From assembly GCA_031772625.1 (NCBI GenBank), contig CM062810.1, positions 871,243,650 through 871,307,649 of the forward strand: a stretch of 64,000 nucleotides of DNA. The letters are read 5' to 3'. Shown one piece after another: positions 1 to 9,449 of this stretch; position 1 is the first letter of the stretch, and each line of letters opens with the position of its first letter. A model generated the notes under the pieces. It worked only from the letters and a program-made list of their open reading frames with translations, made no database searches and was not told the origin of the DNA. This stretch comes from Pinus tabuliformis (taxonomy: Eukaryota > Streptophyta > Pinopsida > Pinales > Pinaceae). The position numbers were made by a program, and so were the translations under genes.

Positions 1-2
1 AG

Positions 3-965
3 TATGCACACTTTTGTGCATTATCACATCCATTTAAAGCCAGTACAGTTTCTACTGCATTTATGGAAACAGTTCAAAAGCTACATGGAAACCCAAAGAT
101 TATTGTAAGTGACAGAGATCCCATTTTCACTGGAAATTTTTGGACAGAATTATTTTCTTGTCTTGGTACTCAGTTAGCTCATAGCTCATCTTATCATCCT
201 CAATCTGATGGGCAAACTGAGATAGTAAACAAATGTTTGGAAGGATATCTTCGTTGCTTTGTATCTGATAAACAGACACAATGGGTCAAATGGTTGCCTC
301 TAGCTGAATGGTGGTATAACACTTCCTTCCATACAGTAACAAAAATGACCCCATTTATGGCACTTTATGGGTATCAACCACCATCCATCACATCATATTT
401 AAGAGAAAATTCTAAGGTTCAGGCAGTGGAACATTACATCGAACATCAACAACAAGTCCTCCAACTCTTAAAGGATAACCTCGTGTTGGCACAAAATAGA
501 ATGAAACAACAGGCAGATCAACATCGCAGTGAAAGAAGTTTTGATGTAGGTGATTGGGTATTCCTACGGCTACAACCATATAAGCAAATGTCCCTAAAGC
601 AAGCTAAGAAGGATAATAAATTATCACCAAAGTATTATGGTCCGTATAAGGTGTTGGAAAAGATTGGTACTATGGCATACAAATTGGAGCTTCCTGCAGC
701 TTCTCGATTACACCCAGTTTTCCATGTTTCATGTTTAAAGAAGGTTATAGGTGACAAGCTCCCAATTCAAACAATATTGCCAGAACTTGATGAGGAAGGA
801 AAAATTATATTGGAACCGGAAGCAATCACAGAAACAAGAACTCGACAGCTACGAAATCGATCAATTTCAGAGTATCTTATCAAGTGGAAGAACTTATTCG
901 CTGAAGATTCCACATGGGAGGATGAGAATTTTATGCAGAAGTATCCAAAACTGCTCAAGCGTTGA
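3..965 (+). CDS. Integrase C-terminal half with chromodomain (partial, open at left edge)
   Basis: The frame is open from base 3 to the stop at 963-965, about 320 codons, with no internal stop. The start lies left of the window; the ATG at 63 is internal. The integrase core shows SDRDPIFTG around the second catalytic Asp and SSYHPQSDGQTE around the catalytic Glu. Typical Ty3/gypsy segments follow (WWYNTSFH, MTPFMALYG, then LHPVFHVSCLK in the C-terminal domain). The last 40 residues carry a chromodomain-like block (EYLIKWKN, then DSTWED). The enzyme joins element cDNA to host DNA, and the chromodomain is thought to guide it to marked chromatin. This is the only pol frame in the window without a visible lesion, so the source element may be fairly recent, though most of it cannot be seen. 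Confidence 0.9.
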   Translation, partial: YAHFCALSHPFKASTVSTAFMETVQKLHGNPKIIVSDRDPIFTGNFWTELFSCLGTQLAHSSSYHPQSDGQTEIVNKCLEGYLRCFVSDKQTQWVKWLPLAEWWYNTSFHTVTKMTPFMALYGYQPPSITSYLRENSKVQAVEHYIEHQQQVLQLLKDNLVLAQNRMKQQADQHRSERSFDVGDWVFLRLQPYKQMSLKQAKKDNKLSPKYYGPYKVLEKIGTMAYKLELPAASRLHPVFHVSCLKKVIGDKLPIQTILPELDEEGKIILEPEAITETRTRQLRNRSISEYLIKWKNLFAEDSTWEDENFMQKYPKLLKR

Positions 966-980
966 GGACAACACATTTTT

Positions 981-994
981 GAAGGAGAGGGGCA
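981..994 (+). other. Polypurine tract of the chromovirus
   Basis: A purine-rich run (gaaggagagggg, then ca) sits 16 bases after the pol stop and directly before the TG of the LTR. This is where the plus-strand primer of Ty3/gypsy elements is expected. Confidence 0.75.
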
Positions 995-1326
995 TGTTGG
1001 GTCCCTATAATACTAGTGATTACCCCATTACTATTGTAGTTATACCCCCTATTTATATTGTTGTGCCCCTATTACCCCCATATTGTTATTTCTGTGCCCC
1101 ATAGAATCCATCTATTGTTATTTTTGTGGCTTTATATTATTATTGCTAGGTCAGCTGGATTATATTGTGACTCCTTAGACTCCTATATATAGAAAGCAGG
1201 TTTTGTCATTTGTATCATCCAAGAATTGTTCATTTATGTAATGTAAAGGAGGTTGCCCCCTCGAAGAGGCTGAATTCTAAGGCGTGGATCTCTCTTTTCT
1301 ATCTTTTTGTGAGCTGGTTTCATAAC
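995..1326 (+). repeat. 3' LTR of the chromovirus
   Basis: The LTR starts TGTTGGGTCC right after the polypurine tract. It contains a TATA-like stretch (cctatatatag, near 1181-1191). It most likely ends in CATAACA at 1326, which gives about 332 bp and TG...CA ends. A second possible end is TTACA at 1371. The 5' LTR is not in the window, so the boundary cannot be fixed by comparison. Confidence 0.6.
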
Positions 1327-1505
1327 AGAGGAAGGTTTAGTATTTTCATCCTACTAGAAACTTTTCTTACATCACTCAAGCCCTTTGAATTTGGGCATGG
1401 TAGAGTCCATTACACAAAAAATCAACCACTAAAAAAAAAGGTGAAAGGAAAAAATAAAATTTCATGCATTTTGACCCTAGAAAAGTTAGGGAGGAGCCAA
1501 TCCAT

Positions 1506-1694
1506 ACAATAAGTACATGAAAAATGCTTACCTGTCCATTGTCTTTTAATGAATTGTTAGTTGCAATCAAGATCTGCATTATCATAATCATTAAACACTT
1601 TGTACAATAAGGACATGTAAAATGCTTACTTGTGCATTGTCTTTTGATGAATTGTTGGCTGCAATCAAGATTTGCATTATCATAATCATTAAAC
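1506..1694. repeat. Two-copy tandem repeat, unit about 98 bp
   Basis: A block starting acaataa at 1506 recurs at 1604 with a handful of mismatches, through to the shared cataatcattaaac end. No reading frame runs through it. Confidence 0.85.
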
Positions 1695-2548
1695 CCTAAA
1701 CTCTAGATGAAATTTATGCTTTGATCATATAAACCCTCGAAATTTTTTACCCATAAGAACAAAAATCATCTTTAGTAAAAAGGAAGAACTCTCTAGAGTC
1801 TAAATTCATACCCATGTACAAATGGCCAAAATCTCCACACCCAATGACCTTGCCCTTCCTCCATAAGGTGTTTCCCATGCAAACTCCATCTCGGGATCGA
1901 ATCCCATGAAATCCATAGATCACATTGATGGTCTTCCTTCTTCTAGAATTTCCACCTAGATTTCAAGAAGATGGACAAAAATGCAGTGCTACAATGTGAA
2001 GTTGTAATCTGTGAATATTTTATTTGAACCCAGCACTAAATTGGAAATGAAAATGAAAATAAATATTTATAATGGAAAAAATAAAAGAAATATTTATAGT
2101 ATAAAATAAAATATATAAATTGCAATTTGGGTTAAATGATTTATTTTTAATAAGAATTTGTTATTTTTGTGTAAGATGCTAAATTACAGTAGATATTATT
2201 AACTTGTAAAATATAGTATTTTTTAGAATACCATGGGTCAATACCATGGATTATCAATACCACATGCCCAAAAAACATAAATTATTTCACAAACAAAATA
2301 TTAAAATGACAAGATTGTTAACCATGGATATTCACCCTCACTTTACCATGGATAAAACTTGTAAATAGGATTTGTTACAATATCATGGGCCAATCCCATG
2401 GGTTATCAATACCACATGCCAAAAAACCATAACTTATTTCATATAAAAATATTTTATTTTAATTTAATTTTACAGCGTTTTTTTTTACAATTTGAGATAT
2501 ATCTAAACCCTCTATCCCATAGAAATTAAATTAAGTTTTTAATAAAAT
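1695..2548. other. Intergenic, with a diverged direct repeat
   Basis: I recognise no gene here. Two blocks, about 2222-2300 and 2370-2450, share the order 'ccatggg...ggttatcaataccacatgcc...aacttatttca'. This looks like an old short duplication roughly 150 bp apart. Confidence 0.5.
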
Positions 2549-2574
2549 TAAGCTAAGATGGATCTATTCTGGTT

Positions 2575-2644
<70 letters not shown>

Positions 2645-2670
2645 CCGACATAGATCTATCTTAGCTAAGG
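2549..2670. repeat. (TA)n tract flanked by inverted repeats
   Basis: About 65 bp of pure TA (2578-2643) lies between imperfect inverted arms of about 26 bp. The left arm holds agctaagatggatcta (from 2551); the right arm holds tagatctatcttagct (2651-2666). The whole can fold into a cruciform. The arm sequence is shared with the hairpin at 3577-3740. Confidence 0.8.
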
Positions 2671-2854
2671 TTCCAAGGGATGAGAGTAAGCAAATTGACT
2701 AATTATAATAGATTAAATATAGTGCATGATTTTTTAAATTTTTTCATTATTTTATTTTCTTTGATATGATTGATCCAAATATATAATATTTTACAACCAA
2801 TTAAGTTTTTTCAATTTAGATAATTTATTAAACACAATACAATGTGATCAAATT

Positions 2855-3535
2855 TGAGAGAGAGTTGGGGAGGAGGCAGAGAGAAGGAGGGAGAGAGTGA
2901 AAAAGCTGGAGGACGGAGAGAGAGAAAGAGAGAGTGATGGGGGGGAGGGAGAGATGGAATTGGAATGGGGGGGGAGAGGGAGGAAAAAAAAAGACATAGT
3001 GAGATAGAGGTGGAGAGAGAGAGGAGTGAGAAGGGAGAGATGGAGAGAGAGTGAGGGAGAGAGGAGAGGAGGGAAGAGAAAGAAGAGGAGAGGATAGAGA
3101 TAGGGAGAGAAAGGGAAGGGAGAGAGATGGAGACATAGAGATGGAGAAGGATAGGGAGGGGGGAGATAGTGATAGAATTAGACAAAAGAGAGAGAGAGAG
3201 GGAGAGTGATTTGGGGGGAAGAGATAGAGGGAGGTTGGAGATAATGGATAGAGAGGAAGGAAGATAGAGATGAGGAGAGGGAGATGGAATTGGAGGGGGA
3301 AGGATAGGGAGGGAACAATAAAAATGTAGAGGGAGAAAGGTAGAGAGAGATAGGGGGTGACAATGGAGCCATAGAGAGAGAGTGAGGGAGAGAGGAGAGC
3401 AGGAGGGAAGAGAGAGAAGGATATATATAGAGAGGGAGAGAAGGAGAAGAGAGAGATAAATAGAGAATGGGAAGAGAGGGAGAGAGAGTTTGTGTATGTT
3501 TGGGGGGTAAGATAGAGAGAGGGAATAACAAAGAG
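2855..3535. repeat. Long polypurine/polypyrimidine tract, GA-rich
   Basis: Nearly every plus-strand base over about 680 bp is G or A, as degenerate GAGA and GGGGA runs with only scattered T and rare C. The minus strand therefore has long open frames in several registers, rich in Ser, Leu and Pro. I treat these as composition artefacts, not genes. Such tracts can form triplex DNA. Confidence 0.9.
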
Positions 3536-3576
3536 ACACAAATACAAATATAGATATTATATAGTGTATAGAACCA

Positions 3577-3740
3577 ACCTAGATCTATATTAGCCCTATA
3601 ATTATCAAGTGGCAAGAGGGATCCAATCCCTCAAGGTGCAAACATTTCCTCAAGTTTTGAACTAGAAAAAGAAGTTTGCACCTCGAGGTATTGGATCCCT
3701 CTCGGCGCTTGATAGATCTGCGGTTAAGATGGATCTAGGT
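3577..3740. repeat. Hairpin with 67-bp inverted arms, MITE-like
   Basis: The left arm (3577-3643) and the right arm (3674-3740) are reverse complements with few mismatches, around a 30-bp loop. Both share agggatccaat and gaggtgcaaac-type blocks. No coding capacity. I could not identify a clear target-site duplication. Confidence 0.85.
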
Positions 3741-4370
3741 CACTTAATATGAAATTAAAGTAGTTTTTATTTGATATTATAGTCTTAAAAATTAAATTTT
3801 CTCTTTAAATTAATTTGAAATTGGAAGTAGATCCAATTAGATTCAATGAATAGATTTTTAAAAATACATAAATTAATTTTTTTATTAAAAATTATATTTT
3901 TAAAATTACAAATTATTAGAGATAAATAATGCCAATTTGGCTCACCTATACACCATGTGAGGATGAAGAAGTGTTTAAGTAAGGATAACCTTTCAACCAA
4001 TCTTTAACAACCTTTCAATCCCCTATCGCTTGTAAGTATAGATTTCTTGACACAATTAATATGACAAACATAAAAAACTAATTCATATTATTGTAGTACT
4101 TGTTAGGTAGTTGTATTTTTGTTCTTAGACTAAATTAGTCATTCATGTTAGTCATTTTTTGTTGTATTAGTTATTAGCTAGTCACATATTTTAACCCGCA
4201 ACTAAATCAGTAATTTATGTTAGTCATTTTTAGTTCGGTCACTCAAGATTGTTCATTTTTGGTAGTATTTCACTTGGAAAAGTTGTGGTGACTATCTCTT
4301 TTAGTCACCAAGTCACTAGTTTCTTATTTTCTACTAGTGATTGACAAAGCTACAGTTTCAAAACTATTCT

Positions 4371-4372
<2 letters not shown>
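3741..4372. other. Intergenic, no gene seen
   Basis: AT-rich sequence. Phrases such as 'gttagtcatttttagtt' recur between about 4135 and 4260. Nothing in it looks coding. Confidence 0.5.

Positions 4373-4430
<58 letters not shown>
4373..4430. repeat. Compound microsatellite (TA)n(GA)n
   Basis: A TA run of about 30 bp passes directly into a GA run of about 27 bp. Confidence 0.95.
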
Positions 4431-4433
<3 letters not shown>

Positions 4434-4849
4434 TTGTTCAATTTCAAAGGCCGAAACATAAGTTGCGTGAGGGTTGTTTTAAGCTGAGTATAATACTAAT
4501 AAGTGATTGAGCTCAAATAATTGATAAAATTACCTCCATGCCTTTTGATGTTCATTGTTTTACAATTTTTTTTATGGGAAAATGTTTGTTTAGTGTATTT
4601 TTTCACATTTTCGTGCTTTGGTATCTTACAATATCTTGTATATGAGAACATGGGTTTTGAAGAATTCCTTCAAAATGTCAAGAACCTTCTTGACGAACTA
4701 GAAAAAATATGCCATCCTTTAGGTAGTAATACCTCCTCAAACCAAAGAAAAATTCAGACTAGCATACTCTTCTCGAAAAAGGTAGATGTTATTTTGTGAC
4801 AAAAGCACCATCATGAGATGAAGGATTGACAATGAAGAGGGACTAAGCT

Positions 4850-5640
4850 TTTCGCAATTGGATCCAAGTTGCAATGAACAAATTCAATAATTTTTCTTAG
4901 TAAGTTGGAAGAATTAGCCACATGCCTATCCATAATCAGGCAATCTGAATGGAAGAAACTCAATTTTGATCTCAAGTCATCCATGTTTGCTCTGATACAA
5001 CTCAAATTCAAGGAGCATCCTTGTGAAGAGGTTAGGCTCACAACTGCCTCCTCTCTCAATAAGATCACAACTTTAACATCACCACTACCACCTTACAATA
5101 ATGATATCATGGGGGAGATATTGTGTTTGATAGTGGAAACCCTTCAAGGGTTGGACAACATCATGCTTCCTACCTTCAAGAGGAGGTGCCAAATTTTAGA
5201 ACTCATGGTAGAGTTCATTCTTTGGTACATTCATGATGGATCTAGGTTGTGATAACTTAATCTTAATTTGGATGCTCTCGTACTCCTGCAACGACATTAC
5301 AACAACTCACCCAGACAATGTCAAAACAAGCATGAAAAAGATTGTGTCCATATCCTTAGGTGAAGATGATGCCATTTGCAAAACATTAAGGTGTAAATTA
5401 TTGGTCATTTGTAGAAAAGAACTAATTGTGTCACTTGTTGCCTATGAGCTAGTTGAGAGGGTGGTGAGGCAAAACATAAAACTTCTTAAAAGGGAGTTGA
5501 CCAAGAAGTATTTGATGAATATTGATGGTGAAGGAAAGAACAAAGGGAGTAACAAGAATGATACAAGAAGGAAATTTCTTCTCTTTATCTGCAAGGAATC
5601 TTGGGCAACTGACCATCCATGCCTAGGTGATAGGAAGTAA
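4850..5640 (+). pseudogene. PDS5-like cohesin-cofactor pseudogene (N-terminal HEAT-repeat part)
   Basis: PDS5 binds cohesin and helps hold sister chromatids together. The translation follows the plant PDS5 N-terminus in order: a LEELATCLSIIRQ helix, a block matching the family's 'DVRV..ASC..EI.RITAP.APY.DD.M.EIF' (here EVRLTTASSLNKITT, then APY as PPYNND, then IMGEI), and KRRCQILE matching 'KR.SILE'. It then changes frame near 5230 and continues with DLGCDNLI and HPDNVKTSMKKI, matching 'LDLECDSLI' and 'HPENVFSSME'. The second frame stops at 5638-5640. The frameshift, an in-frame stop just upstream (4875) and the lack of a continuing frame mark it as broken. A retrocopy or a shattered gene fragment are both possible. 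An upstream open stretch at 4649-4799 may or may not belong to it. Confidence 0.7.
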
Positions 5641-6890
5641 ACAACATGGGTAGAGCAGGAGGAAATTCATTTTGATTAGGAGGATTCTTTTATAGTTGGA
5701 TCCATTAATTATTAGTAAAGCACCCTTAAAGAATATGGGAAGTCAAGTATAGATGATAAGAATCAACGTGATGTTATTCATAAAGACTTGGAAGAGAAGT
5801 TGATAATAATCAGTCATCATGACAAGTACTTATAAGTGAATGGAGAAGGGAAGGAGGGAATTCCTCCTAATGGTGTTGATGAGGTATAATCTTGCACAAT
5901 TGAGTCCATAGATTTCTAGGAGGGCATCCATGGAGAATACAAGGAGTCAACTATGGAAGTTAGTAGTTGTTTGCCTTAGCAGGTGAGCAATTTTATGGGC
6001 AATCGAGGATACTTGAAAGAAGAACGAGTGGTAGTGAACTCGCATGATGAAACTGACCATGAGGAGGAGCATGACAAACATAGTGTGCAGAATGGGCCAT
6101 TTCTAGAGAGTTGGTAAAATACTCAAGTTGGATTTGTGATAGTTGGGAAACCATTTCATGCAGATATAGAAACATTTAGCAGGGCACCAAAATTACCAAG
6201 AGATGACTTCGAGTAAAAGATTAAGCATTTCAAAAGATCTTATGATTTTAAAGGAGGGAATTTGTATAGTTTGAGGCACTTTCTTACAAAAGAATGAGAA
6301 AATTGAGAAGCTCATAGGCGTATGTGTCGAGTCAATGCCCAAGCTATCTAGTGTTGAGGAATAGATCATGTCTCTCACAAGGAAGCAAGAGAAGTATAGT
6401 TGGGAGTCACAAGACAATCATCCTTAGGGATATCTTGACAAGGCATGCAACTATATCATCCCACCTCTTTGAATGAAAGGAAAAGGGGGAAATATTTCTA
6501 GATGGATCTTATGGGAACCTTCCAAATGGGTTTTACATGTGGTCTGAGGCTAAGTAATAGTTCGACGACTTAGGAGCATCCCAAATAGGATGAAAGTAAC
6601 ACATCATCAACATGTTTGGATTGTTTCTCGTATGAGTATTTACACATAATATATTATGAGGTTGTACCTAATTGATGAGACAATTCAAGGGAGGACATTC
6701 TTAGTGAGTTGGATAACACAGTTACAACCATGGCACATGGGCTATGAAGTTTGGTGGCATTGGGATCTAGGTGGAAAGTTGAATCAACAATTGGATACAA
6801 GTGGCGATTCACACCCCATTGGATCTATTAATGAGCTCTGGACTCAGAATTTGATATCGAATTGAGCCGTTAAGAGATCTATCCTTGAAT
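5641..6890. other. Intergenic, possible decayed tail of the PDS5-like copy
   Basis: Codon-like stretches occur in several frames, for example near 6000-6120 and 6656-6865, but all are short and I match none to a family. It could be the eroded 3' part of the PDS5-like gene; I have no motif to prove that. Confidence 0.35.
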
Positions 6891-7125
6891 GGGCGATACA
6901 ATGGCATATTGTGATGATTTAGTGGTTCATATGGGACCCTAGTATTGGTACTCAACTATAGCTAGACATTGGGTGATACAATGGCATATTGTGATGATTT
7001 AGTGGTTCATATGGGACCCTCGTATTGGTATTCAACTATAGCCAGACATTGGGTAATACAATGGCATATTATGATGATTTAGTGGTTCATATGGGACCCT
7101 GGTATTGCTACTCAACTGCAGTGAG
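6891..7125. repeat. Three-copy tandem repeat, unit 80 bp
   Basis: Units start at 6891, 6971 and 7051, each with 'ggg.gatacaatggcatatt.tgatgat' followed by 'atgggaccct'. Copies differ at a few bases each. Confidence 0.95.
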
Positions 7126-7424
7126 ACTCGTAGACATATGTGATTTTTTAAGAGTAAGAAATCTTTGGGTGAGAGGATTTGTAATATTCTTTGTTTTTTA
7201 GTTATCTATGGTATTTGCGCATGGTATTTACCATGGTACTTTTCCATGGCATTTTCCTTTCTTATATACAAAAATAATAAAATAAGACTTCTAGAAGATT
7301 GGAGAGAGTTCCATCAAACCTTTAAAAGGGAGGAGAAGCAAGGAATTTGGATCATCTTGGATTTGTTTATCATATTATGTATTTTGTAGAGAACTTGGGG
7401 TGGCTAGTTTCATCTTGATCTTGG

Positions 7425-7628
7425 GAAACCCCTTCGGTGATATCTCTTTGGTATACCATCTAAGGTTCACGAGTATGATTCAACTTTTGTGTTTAGCAAT
7501 TTGATGAGCATTCATGCATGCTATTAGGAACCCTGCCGTGATATCTCCTTGCTGGATCCATCTAAGGTTCACAAGTGTGCTTCAACTTTTATGTTTAGAA
7601 ATTTGATGAGCATTCATGCATTCTATTG
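7425..7628. repeat. Two-copy tandem repeat, unit about 102 bp
   Basis: The block with gtgatatctc at 7437 recurs at 7539. Both then share catctaaggttcac and tttgatgagcattcatgca. Confidence 0.9.
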
Positions 7629-7989
7629 GGAAGGGCTTCATTGCTAATTATATTGGCATGTATTGGTTTTCCAACTATTAATAAAATAAGTGGATGTATT
7701 ATTTAGATTATTTTATGTTCCTTATTTTTTTGTTGGATACACTTGTTTTAATTCTAGTGACTAGTGAATTTTTATTGGAATGTTATTACCGTAAATGCAC
7801 GTGCACTTTATTTCTGGTTATTTTGATTCCATAACAAGAGTTTGGGAATTATTGTGAAGTTTATAGTAAAATTGTGTAGCAGAATATTACAGAACGTGAA
7901 TTTGAAGTCACACATGGAGATGACTCTCATGTAGAGGATGCACTTTCTTCCCATGTAATCACTCCTAGCTCTCAATATCATGCTATATT

Positions 7990-8660
7990 CTCATTTATAT
8001 GTCCAAGGTTGGTAAAGGGATTTGATAAAAATGAATGGAGGGTGATGGGATTGGGCGGTGGATCGCTTTCGTTGTTGAATCAACCCACCGCAGAATAATT
8101 TGGCAAAACGTTTTCTTACTATCTTCCTAGCTTGCAGGAATCGTATGCATCTTCGGGGTCCCTTATGCTTGGGAAGGAAGCTTCCCTTTCCACTCCCAGT
8201 ATGCAATTCACCACACTATTAAAATTTCCTTCAAAGACGATGTACTATTACGTGAATTCGAAAGGGATTAGCGTTGGTAACACAATGTCCACACTTCCCA
8301 GTAAAGGAGGAACCATACTAGACTCTGGAAAAACTATTACCAATCTAGTTGCTCCTAATTATATGGCTCTTAGACACGATTTTTGGACCCAGATTTCTTT
8401 CGAGATTCCGATACTTGTTACAACTTGTCTTCTTCTTCAGTGGACATTCCCACAATAAATTTGAACTTAGATCATAATGTGGACCTTGTTTTTCGAATGG
8501 AAATGACCTTATTCAACCAAGCGTCTGGGCTCTCCTCTTGGGTTGCTTTGGTGATTCAGACCCTAATCCCATTCTAGGAAATGTTCAACAATAGAATTTT
8601 CATATTTCTTTTGATGTATCGATTTGTCAGGTGGGATTTGCTCAGGAGCACTTATTGTTT
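7990..8660 (+). pseudogene. Nepenthesin-type (A1) aspartyl protease pseudogene, C-terminal half
   Basis: Plant A1 aspartyl proteases use two Asp residues, the second in a D-S/T-G motif. Here the frame from about 8036 reads GLGGGSLSLLNQ, a stop at about 8096, then FSYYLPSLQ (family FSYCLPS), YYVNSKGISVG and GGTILDSGKTITNLVAPNY, which carries the second catalytic Asp at about 8321. Near 8400 the reading shifts to DTCYNLSSSSVDIPT. A further shift gives ILGNVQQ, a stop, then NFHISFDVS and QVGFAQE at 8570-8650, the normal C-terminus. The first catalytic lobe is not found upstream. Two frameshifts and two stops make it dead. No intron is needed to read it, as is common for this family. Confidence 0.85.
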
Positions 8661-8782
8661 TCTTGATATTGTCATCTTGTCATCTTATCTACTGTTTTAC
8701 ATTACGTTATATGTTTACCATGTTTAACTACAACTCCCAGATCCTCTCTTCTCGCGTCATAAATAATATTGTGCTGTTGTCT

Positions 8783-8959
8783 GAAAGCTCAACTGTGCAC
8801 TCATAACCACCAGCTATTATTTGGTTCAGTGTTATTCGAATGAAAGCTCAACTGTCCACTCATAACCACCAGCTATTATTTGGTTCAGTGTTATTCGAAT
8901 GAAAGCTCAACTGTGCACTCATAACCACCAGCTATTATTTGGTTCAGTGTTATTCGAAT
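8783..8959. repeat. Three-copy perfect-register tandem repeat, unit 59 bp
   Basis: Units begin gaaagctcaactgt at 8783, 8842 and 8901 and end gttattcgaat. I see one clear difference (tgtgcac versus tgtccac in the second copy), so the triplication is recent. Confidence 0.97.
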
Positions 8960-9238
8960 CATTAGTACATAATTTAATAGTATTAAACATTCAGATGGTG
9001 TAAAATGAATATGTCGATATGCATTGTAGGTAACTACTAAAAAGTTGTAATGTCAATTTGTATACAAGAATGGATAACTTTATTACAATAATGAAATTTC
9101 AAACTAATAATCTATCTGAATTCCATATTTATTAATCATTTCTTAAATCTCCTAACATGTAAATTCTTTTGAAACTTTGTAATATTTAATTCTTCTTGGT
9201 TATGGGTAAATTATAAGTTAAGATAGACATACTAATAG

Positions 9239-9274
<36 letters not shown>

Positions 9275-9411
9275 GACATTAAAATATTTTATTTATGATT
9301 CATATTCTATATATTAAAATCTTAATATATGCCCCAATCATATTTAGAAATTTTAAGCATATATGCTTGAGACACTATCTCTCCCCCTCTCTATATATAA
9401 ATTAATTTTTG

Positions 9412-9448
<37 letters not shown>
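8960..9448. other. Intergenic with two (TA)n microsatellites
   Basis: TA runs lie at about 9241-9272 and 9412-9448. Nothing else is recognisable. Confidence 0.7.

Positions 9449-9449
<1 letters not shown>

Larger units (their letters stand above)
1..1326 (+). mobile_element. 3' portion of a Ty3/gypsy chromovirus, cut by the window edge
   Basis: The left edge of the window falls inside a plus-strand Ty3/gypsy element. What remains, in order, is the integrase core and C-terminus, a chromodomain-like tail, a polypurine tract and a 3' LTR that starts TGTTGGG. Integrase that ends in a chromodomain directly before the polypurine tract is the hallmark of chromoviruses. The short LTR (about 330 bp) would suit the Reina type, but that lineage call is inference. 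The 5' LTR and most of pol lie outside the window, so no target-site duplication can be tested. Confidence 0.85.

Noticed and set aside
1800..1970. Possible coding stretch near 'gggattcgatcccgagatgg' on the minus strand
   Set aside because: Short open runs in two frames with stops on both sides. I could not match a domain.
2811..3615. Minus-strand frames of up to 242 codons rich in Ser, Leu and Pro
   Set aside because: They are open in several registers at once because the strand is almost pure pyrimidine. There is no domain, and the repetitive content fits a simple-sequence artefact.
6891..8959. Regular direct repeats as a CRISPR-like array
   Set aside because: Repeats are adjacent with no unique spacers, in plant nuclear DNA.
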